Origin: CCY15215 sp039194995
GTDB taxonomy: Bacteria > Cyanobacteriota > Cyanobacteriia > Cyanobacteriales > Spirulinaceae
Direction of reading: 5' to 3'
Length of the DNA: 48,457 nt
Assembly (NCBI GenBank): GCA_039194995.1
Contig: JBCCVR010000028.1
Coordinates: forward strand, 1 to 48,457
Shown here: piece after piece, positions 8,910 through 17,562 of the stretch
How positions within the stretch are numbered: position 1 is the stretch's first letter
Layout of the letters: each line of letters begins with the position of its first letter
Made by a program: the position numbers and the translations under genes
The notes under the pieces: model-generated
What the model saw: the letters and a program-made list of their open reading frames with translations, nothing else
Told to the model about the DNA's origin: nothing
The model's database searches: none

Positions 8910-11639
8910 ATGGTCATTAATCCACAGACGAATCATCGCGATCGAAGGGCGGGAAAATCATCTTTGCAAAGAATTTTAGTTATTCCTTTTGTGGTACAAA
9001 TTTTGGCTGCCGTGGGAATTGTTGGCTATCTTTCCTTTAGAAGCGGACATCGAGCCGTCAATGAAGTCACGCGAGAACTGCGTTCTGAAATTACGGCAAG
9101 AGTCGATCGCTATCTCGATAATTATTTGGAAACGCCTCATTTGATCAATCAAGTGAATGCTGATGTTTTTGCAATTGACCTGCTGGATATAGCAGACTCC
9201 GAAAAAATTCGGCGTTATTTCTGGAAGCAAATACAATCGTTAGAAACCGTTAGTTATATTTATATCGGGACGGAAGCAGGAGGACATATTTCCCTCAAAA
9301 ACGATCGCCAAAATCGGGCTTATCAGTTGCTAATTACGCAAGAGACGACAGCCAGTCCGCTCCTTTTTTATAATTTGGATAAGAATGGCAACCCAACGAA
9401 TTTGCTCGAGAAGAGCAAGCATTACGATTCCAGTCAGCGACCTTGGTATACTGACACCATAGAAGCAGGGAAACCGACTTGGAGTGAGATTTTTCAGGAC
9501 TTTAGTTCTTCGGCTCTTGCGATCGCTGCCACCCATCCCCTCTACGATGCCGAGGGAAATATTGAAGGCGTTTTAGGCGTAGAATTTTCTTTGGATCGCA
9601 TCAATTCTTTCTTGCAAACCTTGAAAGTAGGAAAGTCCGGACAAGTTTTAATTCTCGAACGAGATGGTAATATTGTTGCATCTTCAACAGAGGAGAAACC
9701 TTTTATCATTCAAGGTAAAAAGACAGAACGCCTTAAAGCGACAGAGAGTCAAATCCTCTTATTGCAAGAAACAGCGAGCTTTTTACAAAAGCATTTTGGC
9801 GACTTTAATAACATCGAGACTTCTCAACATTTAGACTTTGCGATCGCGGGTCGAAAACATTTTGTACAAGTGACTCCCCTGAATCATTCGCAAGGTTTGG
9901 ATTGGTTAATTGCAACAGTCGTCCCAGAAGCCGATTTTATGGAACAGATCGATCGCAATACCCGCACGACAATCGCCCTTTGTTTGGTGGCTTTGGTTGT
10001 TGCCAGTACGGTCGGAATTTTAACGGCTCGTTGGGTTGCGCACCCCCTACTGAGTTTAAATGAGGCCGCCAAAAAAATCGCCCGAGGCGAATGGGAAGGT
10101 GCAGTGGCGATCGAACGCAACGATGAAGTGGGAGAACTGGCCAGATCTTTCAATTGCATGGCCGGTCAGTTACAAGAGTCCTTCAACACATTAGAGCAGC
10201 GCGTTGCCGAACGAACCGCAGAACTCGCCGAAGCCAAGGAAGCCGCCGACGATGCCAACCAAGCCAAGAGCGAATTTCTCGCCAATATGAGCCACGAATT
10301 TCGCACCCCCCTCAATGGCATTCTCGGTTACGCCCAAATTATGCACCGTGCCCAAGATCTCAATCAACATCGCCAAGGGGTCAGCGTTATCGAACAAGCC
10401 GGATCCCATTTGCTGACTTTAATTAATGATATTTTGGATCTTTCTAAAATAGAAGCGAGAAAAATGGAACTCTTGCCCAAAGATTTTCATTTTCCCTCTT
10501 TTTTAATTGGCATTGCTGAAATTGCCCGAGTGCGGGCGGAAAATAAAGGTATTCGCCTGTATTTTCCCCAGCACGAAAATTGGCCGATAGGAATCATCGC
10601 CGATGAAAAACGCTTGCGTCAGGTTCTCTTAAATCTCCTCGGAAATGCCATCAAATTCACCGATCGCGGTGAAGTCACATTTTCAGTCACCAGTTACCCA
10701 TCAATAACCAATAACAAAATCCGCTTTGAAATTCAAGATACTGGCGTAGGGATGACCCCAGAACAGTTAGAAAAAATATTCCTGCCTTTCGAACAAGTCG
10801 GCTCGAGTTCTCGACGCTCTGAGGGAACGGGTTTAGGGTTGGCAATTTGCCGCCAAATTGTGGAAATGATGGGCGCTTGCTTGCAGGTTCGCAGTACATT
10901 GAGCGAGGGAAGTAAATTTTGGTTTGAGGTCGATTTTCCTCTCTCAACTGAATGGGCGGGAGTTGCCGCTATTTCAGAACGCGGTAAAATTATCGGCTAT
11001 CGCGGCGACCCCAAAAAGATACTGGTTGTAGACGATCAACCCGTTAATCGTATCGTTCTAAAAGAGATTTTAACCTCATTAAATTTTACGATCGCCGAAG
11101 CCGAAAATGGTAAGATCGGCTTGGAAAAACTCGAGTCATTTCAACCAGATTCGATCGTTACTGATATTGTCATGCCGGAAATGGATGGCTATGATTTTGC
11201 TCGCAATATTCGCCAATCTTATTCCACAGAACTGCCTATTATTGCCGCCAGTGCCAGTATTACCCCCGCCGACTACAGTTTGGCGATCGTGGCAGGATGT
11301 AACGATTTTCTCGAAAAGCCTCTCGATATGGAAAAGCTCTTGATCCGCTTGCAAAAATATTTGCATCTCGATTGGATTTACGAAGAAAGAGAAGAAGAAA
11401 AACCTAACAAACAAGAAATCATTTTCCCCACCGAACGAGAATTAGATGTTCTGATTCGCGCGGTCAGGATCGGTGATATTGAAGCCATAGAAGAAGAAGC
11501 AAGACGCATTCAAGAACAAGAATCGAAATATCGAGCTTTTTGCGATCGCATCCTCGAATTAACAGGAGAATTTGACGAGAAGGGCATCATCGAATTAGTC
11601 AACTCTATGCACAAAAATCATGAAATCAACCTTCTCTAA
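8910..11639 (+). CDS. Membrane-bound hybrid histidine kinase 1 (dCache-HAMP-HisKA-HATPase-REC)
   Basis: This 909-residue sensor kinase has a transmembrane helix at about 22-43, then an extracytoplasmic double-Cache domain (about 44-345; RPWYTDTIEAGKPTW and the PLYDAEGNIEGVLG strand pair). A second helix at about 350-374 leads into a HAMP domain and a HisKA domain with phospho-acceptor His462 (NMSHEFRTPLNG). The ATPase domain has an N box at about 575-579, DTGVGM from Asp610, and GTGLGL. A C-terminal receiver has an acidic pair near 708 and phospho-acceptor Asp752 (TDIVMPEMDG). A conserved helical tail follows (about 830-909). Two CAATAAC heptamers are translated in the ATPase loop just before DTGVGM. 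It is a close paralogue of the next gene and the first of seven signalling genes in a row. Confidence 0.95.
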   Translation: MVINPQTNHRDRRAGKSSLQRILVIPFVVQILAAVGIVGYLSFRSGHRAVNEVTRELRSEITARVDRYLDNYLETPHLINQVNADVFAIDLLDIADSEKIRRYFWKQIQSLETVSYIYIGTEAGGHISLKNDRQNRAYQLLITQETTASPLLFYNLDKNGNPTNLLEKSKHYDSSQRPWYTDTIEAGKPTWSEIFQDFSSSALAIAATHPLYDAEGNIEGVLGVEFSLDRINSFLQTLKVGKSGQVLILERDGNIVASSTEEKPFIIQGKKTERLKATESQILLLQETASFLQKHFGDFNNIETSQHLDFAIAGRKHFVQVTPLNHSQGLDWLIATVVPEADFMEQIDRNTRTTIALCLVALVVASTVGILTARWVAHPLLSLNEAAKKIARGEWEGAVAIERNDEVGELARSFNCMAGQLQESFNTLEQRVAERTAELAEAKEAADDANQAKSEFLANMSHEFRTPLNGILGYAQIMHRAQDLNQHRQGVSVIEQAGSHLLTLINDILDLSKIEARKMELLPKDFHFPSFLIGIAEIARVRAENKGIRLYFPQHENWPIGIIADEKRLRQVLLNLLGNAIKFTDRGEVTFSVTSYPSITNNKIRFEIQDTGVGMTPEQLEKIFLPFEQVGSSSRRSEGTGLGLAICRQIVEMMGACLQVRSTLSEGSKFWFEVDFPLSTEWAGVAAISERGKIIGYRGDPKKILVVDDQPVNRIVLKEILTSLNFTIAEAENGKIGLEKLESFQPDSIVTDIVMPEMDGYDFARNIRQSYSTELPIIAASASITPADYSLAIVAGCNDFLEKPLDMEKLLIRLQKYLHLDWIYEEREEEKPNKQEIIFPTERELDVLIRAVRIGDIEAIEEEARRIQEQESKYRAFCDRILELTGEFDEKGIIELVNSMHKNHEINLL
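10702..10715 (+). repeat. Two CAATAAC heptamers inside kinase 1 coding sequence
   Basis: Two head-to-tail copies of CAATAAC lie in the loop between the N box and the DTGVGM box of the ATPase domain, and are translated as part of SITNNK. The heptamer is identical to the glyS-murD spacer repeat. Confidence 0.85.
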
Positions 11640-11886
11640 AAATACTTGTGTGCAATTTTACAGTTTGAGAATGAGCGGAAAACTTTCGAGGCGAAACAAA
11701 AATTAACAATTTTTTAACTTTTCAAATTTCAATCGAGCTTTTATAATAATAAAGAAATATTAATTGCAGATGGATTGACGTAACATCGGTCATATCCAAT
11801 GGCAGTATTTTCCGAGCTTTCGTGCTTTCTATAAGAAGAGTCCACCATGAAAAAATACACCATGAGAATAATACTCCATAAGAATA

Positions 11887-14697
11887 ATGACAAATACTCA
11901 GCCTCAAGATTTCCAAACCGAAGAACGCGATCGCCAGACTGAAGAATTATCTCCGCAAAAAAATAAAAGAAAGCGCAAAAAATCCTTACATTTTTCCTTG
12001 CGTTTTATTCTCATCTTTCCCTTTCTGTTAGAAATTGGGGCAGTTGTCGGTCTAACAGGTTGGCTTTCCTTCCAAAATGGTCAGAAAGCGGTTAATGATG
12101 TCGTCACGCAATTGCAACAAGAAATTACCAATCAAATTGAATCGGAACTCGAACTTTATCTTTCTACCCCTCATCGTATTAATCGTTTAAATGATAACTC
12201 ATTTCGTTCGGGTATTTTAAGTTTAGAACGACCTTCTGTTTTCGAGAATCATTTCGGCTCGCAAATTCAGGAATTCGATCGCATTAGCTATATTTATGTT
12301 AGTAGCGAAGCCAGTGGTTTTTGGACTGCCTACAAAGATGAAAAAGACAAGATAAGTTACTTTGTGACGGATAATCCCGGTGATGGAGAATTAGTACAAT
12401 ATGCAGCAAATGAACAAGGAGAGCGAGGAAAGATTCTCAGCACCACTTCCGACTACGATCCCCGCACGCGAGACTGGTATAAAAATGCAATTCAAGCCGG
12501 GAAAGCCTTGTGGACTCCCGTTTATCAAATCGTTCCCAATCTTACTTTAGCAATTACGGCTAATCTGCCTTTATACGACTCCTCTGGCAACGCGATCGGC
12601 GTTTTGGGAACGGACTTAGTGCTAGCAGATATCGGCAAATTTTTAAGTACGCTCAAAATTGGCAAATCCGGTCAAGCCTTTATCCTAGAGCCAAATCAAA
12701 ACCTAATCGCCAGTTCCACTCAAGAAAATCCCTTCATCAAGCAACCGGGAAAAGAAGGGGAAGAACGCCTCAATGCCATGGATAGCAATAATCCAATTAT
12801 TGCGGCAACAACCCAATACCTGCAAGAGCGATTTGAGAAGCTCGACGCGATCGCTCGCCCCGATAGACTAGCATTTGAGAGCGAAGGAGAAAAATATTTC
12901 TTACAAGTGACCCCCATTACTGACGAATTCGGCTTGGATTGGTTATTGGTCGTCACTATCCCCGAGTCGGATTTTATGGCACAAATTCACCAAAATACTC
13001 GCACGACCGTTGCCCTTTGCCTGACTGCCCTGATTGTGGCCGGTATTATCGGTATTATCACGGCACGTTGGATTACCCGTCCGCTTCTTAATCTCAATGA
13101 TGCTGCCAAAGATATCGCCCGAGGGAAATGGGAACGATCCGTCGAGATCGATCGCAACGATGAAGTAGGGGAGTTAGCCAAATCTTTCAATGGCATGAAA
13201 CGACAACTACAAGAATCTTTTGCAACCCTCGAGGGTCGGGTAGAAGAACGAACAATAGAACTCGCTACAGCCAAAGAAGCCGCCGAAGTCGCCAACCAAG
13301 CCAAAAGTGAATTTCTCGCTAATATGAGCCACGAACTTCGCACCCCCCTCAACGGAATTTTGGGTTATACGCAAATCATGCACCGCACCCAAGACCTCAA
13401 CCAACAGCGTAAAGGCGTGAAAGTCATCGAGCAAGCGGGATCTCATTTATTAAATTTAATTAATGATATTCTCGATCTCTCGAAAATTGAGGCACGAAAA
13501 ATGGAATTATTCCCCAAAGATTTCCATTTTCTATCCTTTCTAACAGGCGTTGCAGAAATTACGAGAGTTCGAGCCGAAGAAAAAGGAATTGGTTTTAATT
13601 TTCATCAAGGAGAAAATCTTCCGATCGGCGTGCTTGCCGACGAAAAACGCCTGCGTCAAGTGCTATTAAATCTATTAGGAAATGCTGTCAAATTCACCGA
13701 TCTGGGCGCAGTCACATTTTCAGTCACAACCCTCCTATTTCCCTCAGAGGGAGGACAACCAATAACCAATAACCAACAACTCATAAAAATTCGCTTCAAA
13801 ATTCAAGATACAGGCGTGGGAATGACCCCAGAACAACTTGCAAAAATCTTTCTACCTTTCGAACAAGTCGGTTCGACTTCTCGACGAACAGAAGGGACGG
13901 GGTTGGGGTTAGCAATATCTCGTCAAATGGTGGAAATGATGGGCAGTGAAATCCAAGTCAGCAGCATTTTAGGAGAAGGCAGCATATTCTGGTTTGAAGT
14001 GAATTTAGCCCTTTCCGATGAATGGATCGCTCGGGCAGTTTCCTCCGAACGTGGTAAAATTATCGGTTATGTCGGAGATCCTAAAAAAGTGCTAATTGTC
14101 GATGATAAAGCCGTCAATCGTACCGTTCTCACTGGGGTTTTAAAACCGATTGGATTCTCGATCGCCGAAGCCAATAATGGACGAGAAGGATTAGCCCAAC
14201 TCGAAGAATTTCAACCGGATTTAATTATTACCGATATTGCCATGCCGGAAATGGATGGTTATGAGTTCGTTCAAATTGCCCGTCAATCTTACTCCCCCAA
14301 TTTGCCAATTTTTGCGGCTAGTGCCAGCATCTCTTTAGCAGATCGGAGTCTGGCAATCGCTGCCGGATGTAATGATTTTCTCGAAAAACCCATTGATATG
14401 GAAAAATTATTCATCCGTATGCAAAAATACTTAGAAATTGAGTGGATTTATGAAGAACGAGAGGGAGAAAATCAAGGCCGAGAAGGGGAGCTTGTTTTCC
14501 CGGAGGAACTCGAATTAGATACCCTCATCCAAGCAGCCAAAATCGGCGATATTGAAGCGATCGAAGACGAAGCACGACGGATTCGAGATAGCGAACCGAA
14601 ATATCAAGTATTTTGCGATCGCATCCTTGCATTAGCCGGAGAATTTGACGAGCGGGGTATTATTGAATTACTCAACTGTGGCAAAATAGAAACTTGA
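11887..14697 (+). CDS. Membrane-bound hybrid histidine kinase 2 (dCache-HAMP-HisKA-HATPase-REC)
   Basis: This 936-residue paralogue of kinase 1 has the same architecture. After a basic cytoplasmic N-terminus (NKRKRKK), TM1 lies at about 40-61 and dCache at about 62-365 (DPRTRDWYKNAIQAGKALW; GVLGTDLVLADI). TM2 lies at about 371-393, then HAMP, HisKA with His482, an ATPase domain with N box near 595 and DTGVGM from Asp641, and a receiver with Asp783 (TDIAMPEMDG). The C-terminal tail is nearly the same as in kinase 1 (GDIEAIEDEARRI, FCDRIL, GEFDERGIIEL). Its Cache ends GVLGTD where kinase 1 has GVLGVE, so ligands may differ. The ATPase loop holds an 11-residue longer repeat-derived insert. The ATG at 11887 has only a weak Shine-Dalgarno sequence. 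Confidence 0.95.
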   Translation: MTNTQPQDFQTEERDRQTEELSPQKNKRKRKKSLHFSLRFILIFPFLLEIGAVVGLTGWLSFQNGQKAVNDVVTQLQQEITNQIESELELYLSTPHRINRLNDNSFRSGILSLERPSVFENHFGSQIQEFDRISYIYVSSEASGFWTAYKDEKDKISYFVTDNPGDGELVQYAANEQGERGKILSTTSDYDPRTRDWYKNAIQAGKALWTPVYQIVPNLTLAITANLPLYDSSGNAIGVLGTDLVLADIGKFLSTLKIGKSGQAFILEPNQNLIASSTQENPFIKQPGKEGEERLNAMDSNNPIIAATTQYLQERFEKLDAIARPDRLAFESEGEKYFLQVTPITDEFGLDWLLVVTIPESDFMAQIHQNTRTTVALCLTALIVAGIIGIITARWITRPLLNLNDAAKDIARGKWERSVEIDRNDEVGELAKSFNGMKRQLQESFATLEGRVEERTIELATAKEAAEVANQAKSEFLANMSHELRTPLNGILGYTQIMHRTQDLNQQRKGVKVIEQAGSHLLNLINDILDLSKIEARKMELFPKDFHFLSFLTGVAEITRVRAEEKGIGFNFHQGENLPIGVLADEKRLRQVLLNLLGNAVKFTDLGAVTFSVTTLLFPSEGGQPITNNQQLIKIRFKIQDTGVGMTPEQLAKIFLPFEQVGSTSRRTEGTGLGLAISRQMVEMMGSEIQVSSILGEGSIFWFEVNLALSDEWIARAVSSERGKIIGYVGDPKKVLIVDDKAVNRTVLTGVLKPIGFSIAEANNGREGLAQLEEFQPDLIITDIAMPEMDGYEFVQIARQSYSPNLPIFAASASISLADRSLAIAAGCNDFLEKPIDMEKLFIRMQKYLEIEWIYEEREGENQGREGELVFPEELELDTLIQAAKIGDIEAIEDEARRIRDSEPKYQVFCDRILALAGEFDERGIIELLNCGKIET
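13741..13780 (+). repeat. Repeat insert in kinase 2 ATPase loop (hairpin plus heptamers)
   Basis: A short CCCTC-A-GAGGG inverted repeat at 13741-13751 is followed by two CAATAAC units and one CAACAAC unit at 13760-13780. They are translated in frame as part of SEGGQPITNNQQ between the N box and the DTGVGM box. Confidence 0.85.
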
Positions 14698-14844
14698 CGA
14701 TATTTGGTGACAGAACAAAAATTGAATTCAGAAAGAATTGAGCGATCGCGTCTATTTTGCCATTGTCAGTCGAGGGAGGAATCTCTTGGGTTATCCTCCC
14801 GATCTGAATGAATTAGATATTTTAGCGACATCTTTTGTACGGAT

Positions 14845-14868
14845 CAAAGACTCTTGCAAGAGTCTTTG
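14845..14868. repeat. Perfect 24-bp palindrome
   Basis: CAAAGACTCTTG is followed directly by its exact reverse complement. No T-tract follows, so it is not a typical intrinsic terminator for kinase 2. It may be an operator or a folded leader element for kinase 3. Confidence 0.8.
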
Positions 14869-14910
14869 AGCCACACCCATAATGAGCGATCGGGTCTCAA
14901 TAAATTCCGT

Positions 14911-14951
14911 GGATATGCTGAATTTAGCTGGATATCCTTCGACCTCAATTC
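14911..14951 (+). repeat. 41-bp dispersed hairpin repeat, copy 1
   Basis: This starts GGATATGCTGA and ends TCGACCTCAATTC. The copy at 27951-27991 has the same length and identical ends with a different centre. Both fold on GGAT/ATCC arms. Confidence 0.8.
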
Positions 14952-15052
14952 TCAACGATCGCTCGATTTGGCGGCTTGGTATTCGGAGACTTTTTTTGTT
15001 ATCCTCCAAGAGGGGAGGCTCGAAACCTGATTTCTTTGGTCGAGACAGGAGA

Positions 15053-17491
15053 ATGGATAAACAAACCATTATTTGCATCGATAAAGAGCGAGGGATTTTA
15101 ACCGCCTTGCAAAAGCAACTTCGCGAAGAATTGGAGAAAAACTGCGAGATGCTTCCCTTGGAAGAAAGCGATAAAATTCTCCCTCTAGCGGAACGCTATG
15201 CCATCGAACTGGTAGAAAATGGCGAAGAAGCTCTAGAAATTGTAACGCATTTACAAGCAGAGGGAAGCGAAATCCCTTTCATCATTTGCGATCGCATTCT
15301 CTTAGGAACGCAACAAGAAGAATTACTCATCAAACTTCACGCGATCGTCCCCCAAATCTTAAAAATTTTGTTAACCGGGGAAACCGATGCCAGAGTCATC
15401 GGCAATCTCATCAATAAAGCCGGAATTTTTCGCTATATTGCTAAACCTTGGGAGCGCAAGGAATTACAGACGATCGTTTGCGAAACTCTTACTTACTACC
15501 AACGCCAAAAACAACTCGCCGAACAAAATCGCTTTCTCCAACAATTAAATACAACCTTAGAACGAAAAGCGATCCAACGCGCTCTCGAACTCACGGCAGC
15601 CAATCAACAACTCGAGGAAAAAATAGCCGAACGTCGCGCCCTCACGCAAAAATTGCGTGCCTCAGAACAAAAAATTCGCGCGATTTTCGAGGCCATGACC
15701 GATATTGTCCTCATCGTGGACGAAATGGGCAATATCGATATTGCGCCCACCAATCCCCATTATTTTGAAGCGATCGAAGAGAACCCCCTCGAAGTGACGG
15801 TCGAACGCTTCTTGCGTCACGAGAACATCCAAATCTGGCTCGAACGGGTGCGACAGGTGGTCACAGAGCAAGAAACAGTCAATTTAGATTACAGCTTACC
15901 CGTGGGCGATCGCGAACTCTGGTTTTCTGCCAATATCTCCCCGTTACCAGAGCGATCGGCAATCTGGGTCGCTCGCGACATTACCCAGCGCAAACAAGCC
16001 GAAGCCGCCCTACAAGACGCAAAAGAAGCCGCCGAACAAGCCAATAAAGCCAAAAGTTCGTTCCTCGCCAATATGAGCCACGAGTTGAGAACGCCCCTCA
16101 ACGCCATTCTCGGTTTTGCTCAATTATTGGTCAATGACAAAACGATTTCGAGCGATCGCCTAGAACAATTACGGATTGTCAAACGCAGTGGCGAGCATTT
16201 GCTCACCCTAATTAACGATATCCTCGAAATGGCAAAAATTGAAGCCGGACGCATTACCCTCGACACAAGTAACTTCGATTTATATGCCCTGCTCGATTCT
16301 CTCGAAGCCATGTTGCAGTTCAAAGCCAAATCGAAAAATTTACAGCTATTTTTTGAGATTGCCGAGGATGTTCCTCAATACGTGCGAACCGACCAACGGA
16401 AATTGCGTCAAGTTTTAATTAATTTACTTGGTAACGCGCTTAAATTCACAGAATCGGGATTTGTCCGATTGTCAGTCAGTCACCAAGCACCAGCGATCTG
16501 TCAATCCCCCCTAACCCCCCTTAGTAAGGGGGGAAAAGAAGGGGGGATCGAAAACAACAAACTGTACTTTGAAATTGAGGATACGGGGGCGGGAATAGCC
16601 CCGGAAGAACTCGAATTGCTCTTTGAACCCTTCGTCCAAACTGAAACGGGCAGGCAATCTCAGGAAGGAACGGGACTTGGATTGCCCCTCAGCCGCCAAT
16701 TCGTGCAACTGATGAGCGGAAAAGTAGGAGTGCGGAGTACCTTGGGTAAGGGGAGTACATTTTTCTTCGATATCGAGCTAGGGATTTTGGATGAGGGTTC
16801 TATCCAAAAAGAGCGCCCCGATCGCCATGTCGTGGGCTTAGTTGACGAAGAAACGATTTATCGCATTCTCATCGCCGACGATCGCTGGGAAAGCCGCCAG
16901 CTTCTGCTCAATCTCCTCTCACCTTTAGGATTTGAAACCCGAGAAGCAATGAATGGTGCAGAAGCGATCTCCGAATGGCAAACATGGAAACCCCACCTCA
17001 TTTTTATGGATATGCGGATGCCAGTGATGGATGGCTATGAGGCAACCCAACAAATTCGCGGCAGTCTTGAAGGTCATGCAACGGCTATTATTGCATTAAC
17101 GGCCAGTGCTTTCGATCGCGATCGCGCCGTTACCCTCGCCGCAGGATGCGATGATTTTATTCGCAAGCCTTTCAAAACTGAAGAACTTTTTGAGAAAATG
17201 GCAACTCATTTGGGAGTGCGCTATCGTTATGAAACAAGCACAAACTTACCTCTAATATCCGTCGGAACATCAGGAGATTTTTCTCTAACTTCAGATAAAT
17301 TAGTCTCTCTTCCCTCCTCATGGTTGAAACAATTATACCGAGCGGCAGAAGTTGCCGATGACGAGCAAATTTTGCACCTGATTGCCGAACTTCCCCAACC
17401 CCATCACGAGGTCGGCGAGCATCTTGCCGACTTAGCCCGAAAATTTCGCTGCGATCGCATTATCGAACTTCTCGATGCTATTGAATATTAG
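15053..17491 (+). CDS. Hybrid histidine kinase 3 (divergent REC-PAS-HisKA-HATPase-REC)
   Basis: The start chosen is ATG 15053 (MDKQTIICIDKERG, 812 residues), preceded by AGGAG. The N-terminal receiver (about 1-125) is of the RpfG-like type ending YIAKPWERKEL. It keeps the aspartate in FIICDRILLG and the lysine, but its acidic pair reads Asp-Lys rather than Asp-Asp, so phosphorylation is uncertain. A coiled coil, a PAS domain (about 200-320) and HisKA with His343 follow. The ATPase domain has an N box near 457 and DTGAGI from Asp510. The C-terminal receiver carries Asp653 (MDMRMPVMDG), and an LPSSWLKQLYRAAEVADDEQ-type tail follows it. The protein lacks membrane segments. A C/G-rich hairpin repeat is translated within the ATPase loop. 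Confidence 0.93.
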   Translation: MDKQTIICIDKERGILTALQKQLREELEKNCEMLPLEESDKILPLAERYAIELVENGEEALEIVTHLQAEGSEIPFIICDRILLGTQQEELLIKLHAIVPQILKILLTGETDARVIGNLINKAGIFRYIAKPWERKELQTIVCETLTYYQRQKQLAEQNRFLQQLNTTLERKAIQRALELTAANQQLEEKIAERRALTQKLRASEQKIRAIFEAMTDIVLIVDEMGNIDIAPTNPHYFEAIEENPLEVTVERFLRHENIQIWLERVRQVVTEQETVNLDYSLPVGDRELWFSANISPLPERSAIWVARDITQRKQAEAALQDAKEAAEQANKAKSSFLANMSHELRTPLNAILGFAQLLVNDKTISSDRLEQLRIVKRSGEHLLTLINDILEMAKIEAGRITLDTSNFDLYALLDSLEAMLQFKAKSKNLQLFFEIAEDVPQYVRTDQRKLRQVLINLLGNALKFTESGFVRLSVSHQAPAICQSPLTPLSKGGKEGGIENNKLYFEIEDTGAGIAPEELELLFEPFVQTETGRQSQEGTGLGLPLSRQFVQLMSGKVGVRSTLGKGSTFFFDIELGILDEGSIQKERPDRHVVGLVDEETIYRILIADDRWESRQLLLNLLSPLGFETREAMNGAEAISEWQTWKPHLIFMDMRMPVMDGYEATQQIRGSLEGHATAIIALTASAFDRDRAVTLAAGCDDFIRKPFKTEELFEKMATHLGVRYRYETSTNLPLISVGTSGDFSLTSDKLVSLPSSWLKQLYRAAEVADDEQILHLIAELPQPHHEVGEHLADLARKFRCDRIIELLDAIEY
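16504..16548 (+). repeat. Nested C/G hairpin repeat inside kinase 3 coding sequence
   Basis: An outer 8-bp inverted repeat (ATCCCCCC/GGGGGGAT, 16504-16511 with 16541-16548) encloses an inner 9-bp stem (CCCCCCTTA-G-TAAGGGGGG, 16515-16533). This is a repeat type common in cyanobacterial intergenic DNA. Here it is translated as SPLTPLSKGGKEGGI between the N box and the DTGAGI box. Confidence 0.9.
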
Positions 17492-17560
17492 TTATTGGTT
17501 ATTAGTTATTAGTTACTGGTTAGTTACATCCCAACGACAAACAACAAACAACAAAAAAAT
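17492..17560 (+). repeat. Heptamer-rich spacer between kinases 3 and 4
   Basis: The spacer consists largely of TTAGTTATTGGTTATTAG-like heptamers (the reverse complement of CAATAAC/CTAATAA units) followed by AACAAAC-type units. It ends just before the ATG at 17563. No obvious Shine-Dalgarno sequence is visible within it. Confidence 0.8.
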
Positions 17561-17562
17561 TA

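Larger units (their letters stand above)
14698..15052. other. 355-bp spacer rich in inverted repeats
   Basis: No convincing gene lies here. An ATG at 14882 is in frame with kinase 3 but would add 57 residues unlike any domain. The spacer holds a GGGAGGA/TCCTCCC inverted repeat (14774-14800), a perfect 24-bp palindrome (14845-14868), a 41-bp dispersed hairpin repeat (14911-14951) also found at 27951, and a CCTCC/GGAGG pair near 15004-15018. It probably contains the leader and promoter of the downstream kinase, but no clear promoter hexamers stand out. Confidence 0.6.

Noticed and set aside
10154..10426. Overlapping long frames inside kinase, transhydrogenase and smc genes on either strand
   Set aside because: They are shadows in other frames with Arg/Ser-rich composition from GCGATCGC-type sequence and no domains.
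11847..11942. 31-codon leader frame (MKKYTMRIILHKNN...) overlapping the start of kinase 2
   Set aside because: No ribosome site and no repeated codons or attenuator structure.
14882..15052. N-terminal extension of kinase 3
   Set aside because: It translates through a hairpin repeat and lacks domain similarity; the receiver begins at MDKQ and AGGAG precedes 15053.
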